Origin: Deltaproteobacteria bacterium
GTDB lineage: Bacteria > JAEEML01
Direction: 5' to 3'
DNA length: 8,450 nt
Assembly (NCBI GenBank): GCA_016283195.1
Contig: JAEEML010000038.1
Span: 1-8,450, forward strand
In this document: piece by piece, positions 1-5,223 of the stretch
How the letters are laid out: each line of letters opens with the position of its first letter
Position numbering within the stretch: the first letter of the stretch is position 1
Program-made: the position numbers and the translations under genes
The notes under the pieces: generated by a model
Databases searched by the model: none
Told to the model about the DNA's origin: nothing
What the model saw: only the letters and a program-made list of their open reading frames with translations

Positions 1-780
1 CCCCTGCCACTCTATCGCCCGGAAGAGCAAACCCCGGACAAAGGGGCCAAAAAGTTAGGAGATGCGGTAAATTTAGTGCGTCTTGGCGCCAAAGATTTTG
101 AAAAACTGGCAGAGAGCCTCCCCAAAGCCGTCTTTGTTATAATTGAGGCAAGTAGTGAAAATTTAAAGCAATATGCTAAAAAAGCACCCGGCAGAGTGGT
201 AATAGCCCTGCCGCCGGTTATTTTTGAAGATGAGCTTTCCAAATACCAAGCCTTGGTAAAAGCAGCCAAAGAAAGCAAGCTCATGGTTGAAGCTAACAGT
301 TTGGATACTTTGGAGCTTATTAAAAATGGCGGCTTTAACCATTTTGTCGCCGGCCCGGGGCTCAAAGTATTAAATAGCACAGCCGCTCTCACACTTAAAA
401 ATCTGGGGGCACTTTGGGGCAATATTTCTATAGAGGCCGATAAAGCACAAATAGAAGAACTCACTAAATACAGCCAGTTACCGCTGGCCATGACGGTTTT
501 TGGGCGCCCGGCGCTCCTCACCAGCCGCGCCACTCCCGGCCATAAGAATCTGGGTCGCTTGGAAGATGCACGCAACATAGTTATAAAGGGCTCTTTTACC
601 GGCACACTTTGGCAATTCCGCCCTATTATGCCCTTTGATTTGCGTGGCGTCAGCAACAAAGCCATAACTCTGCGCTATATCGCCACCGATTTAACAGGCA
701 GCCCTGATGCCGCAAAAGATTTGCTATCAAGGCCTGATAAAAGCGCAAATACTTTTAATTATTTTAGAAAATTGCAGTAA
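1..780 (+). CDS. U32 family peptidase-like protein, C-terminal part (5' end outside window)
   Basis: The reading frame is open from base 1 to the TAA at 778-780, giving 259 visible residues. An internal GTG at 76 could be scored as a start, but in-frame codons continue upstream, so this is a 3' fragment. Seen: RVVIALPP (residues 65-72), a GPGLKVLNST block (118-127), a segment ISIEADKAQIEEL (142-154) where U32 proteins usually have 'TLSPEL..QI..L', and VFGRPALLTSR (166-176), the counterpart of the 'VYGRLPLM.(S/T)R' motif. These in this order are characteristic of U32. Members of the family include TrhP and RlhA, which act in tRNA and 23S rRNA hydroxylation; older annotations call them collagenase-like proteases. 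The fragment contains no cysteine, while the catalytic U32 half usually carries a conserved Cys set. It therefore most likely represents the second, degenerate U32-like barrel of a long two-barrel member. The exact substrate cannot be told. Confidence 0.75.
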   Translation, partial: PLPLYRPEEQTPDKGAKKLGDAVNLVRLGAKDFEKLAESLPKAVFVIIEASSENLKQYAKKAPGRVVIALPPVIFEDELSKYQALVKAAKESKLMVEANSLDTLELIKNGGFNHFVAGPGLKVLNSTAALTLKNLGALWGNISIEADKAQIEELTKYSQLPLAMTVFGRPALLTSRATPGHKNLGRLEDARNIVIKGSFTGTLWQFRPIMPFDLRGVSNKAITLRYIATDLTGSPDAAKDLLSRPDKSANTFNYFRKLQ

Positions 781-804
781 TTTTTTCGACGTTCTCGTTC
801 TTTA

Positions 805-852
805 GCATAAGAAATTATGCATAGCGCTTTAAAAGCGAGCGCATAAAGCGCT
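805..852. repeat. Tandem inverted repeats at the convergent gene ends
   Basis: Two perfect inverted repeats lie side by side. GCATAA (805-810) and TTATGC (815-820) flank a GAAA loop. AGCGCTTTA (823-831) and TAAAGCGCT (844-852) flank a 12-base loop. The first spans the stop codon of the leftward gene (815-817); the second lies within its last codons. The U32 gene stops at 780 and is followed at once by a run of T (781-786), upstream of the hairpins. Neither stem is followed by a U-tract on either strand, so these are not canonical intrinsic terminators. They sit where a bidirectional transcript end between converging genes would be expected, and a role in 3'-end formation is inference only. 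Confidence 0.4.
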
Positions 853-3847
853 TGTGATTGCCAAGGTAAAAAGCCAGAGCCTTGTTAAAATCTTTCCCCA
901 CCAGCCGCTCCACCAGAAGCTGACTGATGCGTTGTTCTAAGTCCAAAATGCTCATAGAACGCAAAATAATCTGCCGCTCAGGCCCAGAAAGAGCATTCAT
1001 AGCCTCATGAAATACCGTGTGGGCGCGCGGTTGGTAAGCCCAAAAGTAGAGCATATCCAAGCTGTTGACAATAGCAATGTGCTCCAGATTGCTCTGTTCC
1101 GGGGGCAACTGGCTATAAAATTCTTGTGGCTTTTCCAGCGCGGCAAGAAGATTTTTCTCTGGGAAAACAGCCTCAAGTTTAGCATAATTATCAAATATTT
1201 GCGATAATTTTAGCTTATAGTCGGCCTTTCTTAGGCGCATATTCACCCCGCGATCGGCAAGACCCTCAATCACGGCGGCCACCAAGTCGGAAGCCAGTTT
1301 GGAAATCATGGCCGCCCAAAATTGCAGCTCGGTATTGGCTTCGCCGATTGTAGCAAAGATACCAAAAAAGAGCAGCATCCGCCCGGCTAAGTGGCTCATA
1401 CCAAGAGCAATGGGTATAGAAAGAATAGAGCGGAAAAAATTACCCACTGCGGCACTTTTTGGTAAGCCGCGCATAAAATTATGCGAAGTAATATAAACGC
1501 CGTTTACCAGCGAGTTCACAGTATAAAGAATAAAGACATGGTGCGAAGTGGTAACACCAAACATATCCTTTAAAATAACACCATTTACCAGCCAATCCAA
1601 AAGCGGCACCGAGATGCCTGAATAAAGCAGCGAATCGGCCACCCGCCCCCAGCTGACAAAATCTGTCCAATGCAACAGAGGGGCATTGGAAATACCGCGC
1701 CCGGCCAAAACCGATTGCATAACATTGCGCACGCCGGTAATAGCAAACCAGATAATGGCCCCAAAATAGGCCAAAAGCCACCAGTCCTTGGTAAAGAAAA
1801 AGGAGAGGAAAGCAGGAATAAAGCCGCCCAGCACTTTTAGCCAGTTAATAATGTCAGAGCGCATATAACGCAGCGGAATTTTGTAACGTGCGCGTTCGCT
1901 CTCTTCCTCCAGCGTATAGGGTGTGGGCGTCTCCTCGGCAATGCCGCCCAAAGTAGCCACATTGCCGTCTTTAGAATATGAAAAATCGGAAGCCTGCCAT
2001 TTTTCTTCAATTTTTGAAAGAGAACGGCGGTTTATTATCGGCAAACGGTGCCAAAACTGCCCCCAAAGGCCAAACTTATCAACCTCGGTGCCATAGGTGA
2101 CCACATGAAGCGCCTGCGCTTTAATAGGCACAATGCGGCGATTAATGGAATTTTCTTTGCGCACCTTGCGCTGTACACTTGGGGCCAAAGAGTCTAAAAC
2201 CACGAGCCCCATGCCGTGCAGTTGCCGCGAGCGCCCGGTGGAATCGCTGCCAAGCTGAGCTTTTAATGGACTCTCCCTATAGAAAGATTGCAAGCGCGGC
2301 AAATCATGGAGAATAACCCGCATCTTTTTCAGGCGCTCTTCTTTATCCGGCTCGCTGCTCTGCTCCAAATCGCTGATCATCCGCCGCACAATGTGCTTTA
2401 AACGAATGATATTTGTCCCGTTAATGGCCTGGCGCAATTCGTCTATTCCCTCATAATTATTTATCTTTTTTGTGAGATAATCTTTGAGGTTCATAAGTTC
2501 CAGGTGCGTTATCAGCCCCTCGCAATCATAGAGAACTTCCAACACTTCCGGAGCATAAAGGCCGGTCAAATTCATATTTATGCGATAACCGGCCGGCAAT
2601 TTGTTTACTTCGCTCAAAAGTTCTTTGGGCGAAAGGGAGAGGCGCGCCGGCAAATCAACCGCCGTTTGCGGATTATGCGGATCGGGCACTTCGGGATTTT
2701 TGGAACTTTTAAGATAATTTTGAAAAACCACCTCCGGATAAAAAGCCGCCATTTTAGCTATTTTTTCTTCTATTTTTTTGAGCTTATCAGGCGCAGCTCC
2801 TTTGGCTTCCGCCCGTAGTACCGTAAGGCGCTCTTTAAAAAGCGGTTGCACTTTATGATAAATAAATTCAGCCAGATGCAGAGTTGAAGCTTGGCCGGCA
2901 CCGACAAAAGCTAAAAACGGCGCTACTTCAAGAGGGGGCAATTTAATCTCAAATTCACTATTCAGTTTTTTTAAATGCTTTTTATTAAAATTATCCAAAA
3001 GCGCCAGCACATGGCGCTTGAAATAATCAGCCGACTTCTCGCCTTCCTTCATAAAGCGATTAACCACCGGCTCATTTAAAAAGCTAAGAAAATCGCGCGG
3101 ATCGGAGAAGCCACGCGGCACCCAGATGAGCTGCACAAATTTAGCGCGGTGCCGGGCCCAGAGCTCCACACCAATACGCACTGTTATGCCCATAATCTCG
3201 GCCGCTTCTAAAAGCTCGGCCGCCACTTCCGGGCGCACAAAGTGGTAATATACAACCGTAATTTGCTTAATACCTTTTATCCAGGCATCCATCACCAGGT
3301 GCGTTGGCGTTTTCCGGCCCTTGGTACTGGCATCATGCACATGGCTGTCAAAAGTCAGCTGATCGCCGCTTTCTGGCATTTCCAAAAGGTGATAGCGATC
3401 CAAAAGGCGGCGCACCACACCAGGCTTGCCGCCGGAAACCTGGCGAAAATCATGAGCTAATTCCAATTGGCGCACCGGGTCATCACCGGAACGCACCAGC
3501 TCTTTCATTAGCTGCAGCTGCACACGCGCCGTATTTATGCGCATATCAGTAATGGCGCTGCTTAAAGCCTCCTCCTTCACCGAGCGCAGTGCCTGAAGCC
3601 GCTCTCCGGCCTCTCCGTTTTCCAAAGAGCGCAAGAGCTGAATGATGGCATAGGCCACTCTGGATTCACGCTGAGCAGAAAGTTCTTTTATTCCGTGCGG
3701 ATGCAAATAAGGGTCCAGGAGGCGCTTTTGGTGTGAACGGAGGCTCTCGTTCTCCAAAATCTCATTAACTATGGCTAAGAGTTCATGATCTGCCGGGTCA
3801 AAATATATTCTTGAAATTCTGGGCACTTGCACCGCTGCTTTCGACAT
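815..3847 (-). CDS. Uncharacterised membrane protein with N-terminal degenerate PHP-like domain
   Basis: 1010 residues; I do not recognise a named family. An N-terminal helical region (1-160) leads into a PHP phosphoesterase-like stretch: FDSHVHD (166-172, normally D-x-H-x-H), then VVYYHF (198-203) where PHP enzymes have 'TDHD', GVEL (226-229, normally 'G.E'), STLHLAEFIYHK (321-332, like the 'R.H.A..L' strand), and NLTG (426-429) where 'AHPG' is usual. Both motif-I histidines and the motif-III Glu are present, but the Asp/His of motif II and the His of 'AHPG' are lost, so metal catalysis looks impaired or absent. Hydrophobic segments at about 668-686, 689-707, 737-759, 770-788, 805-835 and perhaps 842-862 form a membrane core. 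A charged helical tail (870-1010) follows. The start ATG has an upstream AAGGTAGG. No signal peptide is seen, so the PHP half is probably cytoplasmic. Possible roles are sensing, scaffolding or transport; none can be assigned. Confidence 0.8.
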   Translation of the reverse strand: MSKAAVQVPRISRIYFDPADHELLAIVNEILENESLRSHQKRLLDPYLHPHGIKELSAQRESRVAYAIIQLLRSLENGEAGERLQALRSVKEEALSSAITDMRINTARVQLQLMKELVRSGDDPVRQLELAHDFRQVSGGKPGVVRRLLDRYHLLEMPESGDQLTFDSHVHDASTKGRKTPTHLVMDAWIKGIKQITVVYYHFVRPEVAAELLEAAEIMGITVRIGVELWARHRAKFVQLIWVPRGFSDPRDFLSFLNEPVVNRFMKEGEKSADYFKRHVLALLDNFNKKHLKKLNSEFEIKLPPLEVAPFLAFVGAGQASTLHLAEFIYHKVQPLFKERLTVLRAEAKGAAPDKLKKIEEKIAKMAAFYPEVVFQNYLKSSKNPEVPDPHNPQTAVDLPARLSLSPKELLSEVNKLPAGYRINMNLTGLYAPEVLEVLYDCEGLITHLELMNLKDYLTKKINNYEGIDELRQAINGTNIIRLKHIVRRMISDLEQSSEPDKEERLKKMRVILHDLPRLQSFYRESPLKAQLGSDSTGRSRQLHGMGLVVLDSLAPSVQRKVRKENSINRRIVPIKAQALHVVTYGTEVDKFGLWGQFWHRLPIINRRSLSKIEEKWQASDFSYSKDGNVATLGGIAEETPTPYTLEEESERARYKIPLRYMRSDIINWLKVLGGFIPAFLSFFFTKDWWLLAYFGAIIWFAITGVRNVMQSVLAGRGISNAPLLHWTDFVSWGRVADSLLYSGISVPLLDWLVNGVILKDMFGVTTSHHVFILYTVNSLVNGVYITSHNFMRGLPKSAAVGNFFRSILSIPIALGMSHLAGRMLLFFGIFATIGEANTELQFWAAMISKLASDLVAAVIEGLADRGVNMRLRKADYKLKLSQIFDNYAKLEAVFPEKNLLAALEKPQEFYSQLPPEQSNLEHIAIVNSLDMLYFWAYQPRAHTVFHEAMNALSGPERQIILRSMSILDLEQRISQLLVERLVGKDFNKALAFYLGNHKRFMRSLLKRYA

Positions 3848-3850
3848 TTG

Positions 3851-3858
3851 CCTACCTT
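3851..3858 (-). promoter_or_regulatory. Ribosome binding site of the membrane protein gene
   Basis: On the minus strand AAGGTAGG ends three bases before the ATG at 3847-3845. Its AAGG half (3858-3855) has a 7-base gap to the start, a usual Shine-Dalgarno distance. It supports choosing this ATG over downstream in-frame ones. Confidence 0.5.
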
Positions 3859-3864
3859 AATTAT

Positions 3865-3913
3865 CACAACAGGGCCAAATCACTTGGGCCGAACCTCCAT
3901 TATGACTGTTGTG
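3865..3913. repeat. Nested inverted repeat in the divergent intergenic region, possible operator
   Basis: The outer arms CACAACAG (3865-3872) and CTGTTGTG (3906-3913) are perfect 8-base reverse complements, 41 bases centre to centre. Between them GGGCCAA (3872-3878) and TTGGGCC (3884-3890) pair at six of seven positions around a 5-base loop. The right outer arm lies in the -10/-35 spacer of the leftward promoter. The left arm lies in the predicted leader. This fits a paired protein-binding site or a structured leader; which of these, if either, is inference. Confidence 0.4.
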
Positions 3914-3926
3914 GCTATTTGGTCAA
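3899..3926 (-). promoter_or_regulatory. Sigma70-like promoter of the membrane protein gene
   Basis: On the minus strand TTGACC (3926-3921) is followed after 16 bases by CATAAT (3904-3899). Each box matches five of six consensus positions. Transcription would begin near 3892, leaving a leader of about 45 bases before the ATG at 3847. One arm of an inverted repeat (3906-3913) falls inside the spacer. Confidence 0.55.
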
Positions 3927-3940
3927 GCGCTATTTGCTCT

Positions 3941-3968
3941 TTTACCAAACTCTATTCTCTGATATAAT
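3941..3968 (+). promoter_or_regulatory. Sigma70-like promoter of the lipoprotein gene
   Basis: A perfect TATAAT (3963-3968) is preceded after 16 bases by TTTACC (3941-3946), which matches the -35 consensus at four of six positions. The predicted start near 3975 gives a short leader of about 27 bases to the ATG at 4002. It does not overlap the leftward promoter (3899-3926), but the two -35 boxes are only 14 bases apart. Confidence 0.55.
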
Positions 3969-3982
3969 TCCAAAAGCTTTTT

Positions 3983-3999
3983 TGAGGAAAGGAGCCTCA
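3983..3999 (+). promoter_or_regulatory. Lipoprotein gene ribosome binding site in a small hairpin loop
   Basis: AAGGAG (3989-3994) stands 7 bases before the ATG at 4002, a near-ideal Shine-Dalgarno sequence that fixes the start. TGAGG (3983-3987) and CCTCA (3995-3999) can pair as a 5-base stem that presents AAAGGAG in the loop. The stem is short, so it is unlikely to block translation strongly. Confidence 0.6.
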
Positions 4000-4001
4000 T
4001 T

Positions 4002-5213
4002 ATGAATAAGCGTTTTGCCTTTACTGCTCTACTTGCTTTGGCCATGCTTGCTGTCTCCTGCTCCGGGGAAATTCCGGCCGCCGATTGTGCTGACGGAGAT
4101 GCCGATTGCCAGAAAAAAGCCGGTAATGACAATTGGGGCCTCGATGCCATTACCGACCCCAATGTGGAATGCACCGTAAATCTCCACTGCGGCGACGGCC
4201 ACTTTTGCTATGAAGGCAAGTGCTACGAAGAAAAAGTGCTGGCCATAAAGACCCTCACCCTGCCGCCGGCTATTGCCGAAAACAGTTATGATTTTCAATT
4301 TGAGGCCTTTTACGGCGTAGAGCCTTTGGAGTGGCTCATTGTCGGCACTTTGCCGGAGGGGCTAAAATATGATATGTTTGGTCATGTTACCGGCACCCCA
4401 GTTTTAGATTCCGTTGGCGAATATCCGCTAAAAGTTACAGTATTTGACGCCGCCGGAGCCCAAGCCAGCGCCACTTATGTTTTAACTGTAAAAGAGCCCA
4501 ATCTTTATATCACCACCAAAGAGTTGCCCACCGGTCAACAAAATGCCGAATATTCTGCCCAAATAGAGGTGGCCTTTGGCACTGCCCCCTTCCAATGGCG
4601 TCTGGTTGGCGAATTGCCACCCGGCCTCAATTTGAGCGAGAGCGGCCTTATCAGCGGCGTTCCCGAAATCATTGGCACTTTTACTTTTACCATTAAAGTT
4701 TATGACAGCTCCGACCCGGTTAACAGCGCCAGCCGCGAACTATCTATCACCATCGATCCTTTGCCGCTAAAAATCAAAGCCGGGATTTTTTCTTATGATC
4801 TCAGCAAGATAAACCAGGCATTAAGCGGGTACTCCTTAAGTATCCTCATGCCCGCTATCGGCAATTATAAAATTCAACTTGGCGCCGAAGGCGGCCTGCC
4901 GCCCTACACCTGGGCCGAAGATAATAACCCCATTGTCAGCCTGGCTATGACCTTTTTGGGCATCTCTGTAGCCATGCCTGAAGGCCTCACTTTAAGTGAG
5001 AGCGGCGTTATCAGCGGCACGCCCAGCGGCGAACCCTCCTCGTTCACCATCCCCGGCACCCAAATTGCTCTCAAAGGCTATATTTTCATGGCCACCGTCA
5101 CCGACCAAAACGGCGACACAGCCACCGGTCTTTTTCTTATTCCAGTTATTGATTTAAACGATTTATTAGGCCTTTTGGGAGGTCTTGGCGGATTAGGTAA
5201 TTTGCCGTTTTAA
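4002..5213 (+). CDS. Exported lipoprotein with Cys-rich segment and three putative-Ig (He_PIG) repeats
   Basis: 403 residues. The N-terminus (MNKR, then a hydrophobic run to 19) ends in AVSC with Cys20, a lipobox-type signal peptidase II site. Ser21 at +2 would favour outer-membrane sorting in a Gram-negative cell. Six further cysteines (29, 36, 57, 63, 69, 74) form a compact segment whose last four are spaced C-x5-C-x5-C-x4-C, probably disulfide-bonded. Three Ig-like repeats follow, at about 80-164, 168-252 and 256-384. Each has the He_PIG pattern of a 'W.(L/I)VG.LP.GL' strand and a '(G/S)..(T/S)G.P' turn: LPEGLKYDMFGHVTGTP, LPPGLNLSESGLISGVP, MPEGLTLSESGVISGTP. The third is longer through inserted hydrophobic stretches. 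The tail (385-403) is Gly/Leu-rich. Such proteins are typically cell-surface or periplasmic; an adhesion or structural role is plausible but unproven. The gene is transcribed divergently from the membrane protein. Confidence 0.82.
   Translation: MNKRFAFTALLALAMLAVSCSGEIPAADCADGDADCQKKAGNDNWGLDAITDPNVECTVNLHCGDGHFCYEGKCYEEKVLAIKTLTLPPAIAENSYDFQFEAFYGVEPLEWLIVGTLPEGLKYDMFGHVTGTPVLDSVGEYPLKVTVFDAAGAQASATYVLTVKEPNLYITTKELPTGQQNAEYSAQIEVAFGTAPFQWRLVGELPPGLNLSESGLISGVPEIIGTFTFTIKVYDSSDPVNSASRELSITIDPLPLKIKAGIFSYDLSKINQALSGYSLSILMPAIGNYKIQLGAEGGLPPYTWAEDNNPIVSLAMTFLGISVAMPEGLTLSESGVISGTPSGEPSSFTIPGTQIALKGYIFMATVTDQNGDTATGLFLIPVIDLNDLLGLLGGLGGLGNLPF
4086..4223 (+). other. Six-cysteine segment of the lipoprotein
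   Basis: This encodes residues 29-74, with Cys at 29, 36, 57, 63, 69 and 74. An acidic DGDAD stretch and a linker separate the first pair from CTVNLHCGDGHFCYEGKC. The last four cysteines follow the 'C....(D/H)C..G..C..G.C' spacing often repeated in secreted proteins of Myxococcota-like bacteria. Confidence 0.6.
4638..5018 (+). repeat. Near-identical 21-base repeat marking two Ig-like modules
   Basis: The copies at 4638-4658 and 4998-5018 differ at one base (C or G at the tenth position). They encode ESGLISG and ESGVISG, 120 residues apart. The conservation at DNA level points to duplication or gene conversion between the second and third Ig-like repeats. Confidence 0.7.
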
Positions 5214-5223
5214 TTTAAACTTT

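Noticed and set aside
12-665. 217-residue open frame on the minus strand under the U32 gene
   Set aside because: It lies wholly antisense to a frame with clear U32 motifs; its composition is Ser/Leu/Ala-rich, with no recognisable domain. Shadow frame.
3923-4174. 83-residue minus-strand frame covering the lipoprotein start and promoter
   Set aside because: It overlaps the -35/-10 region, the ribosome binding site and the signal peptide of the lipoprotein gene in antisense, with no motif of its own.
5189-5211. Possible terminator of the lipoprotein gene (CGGATT / AATTTGCCG then TTTT)
   Set aside because: The stem is six pairs with a 3-base bulge and half A-T; the T-run is only four bases and falls inside the last codons. 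Too weak to call.
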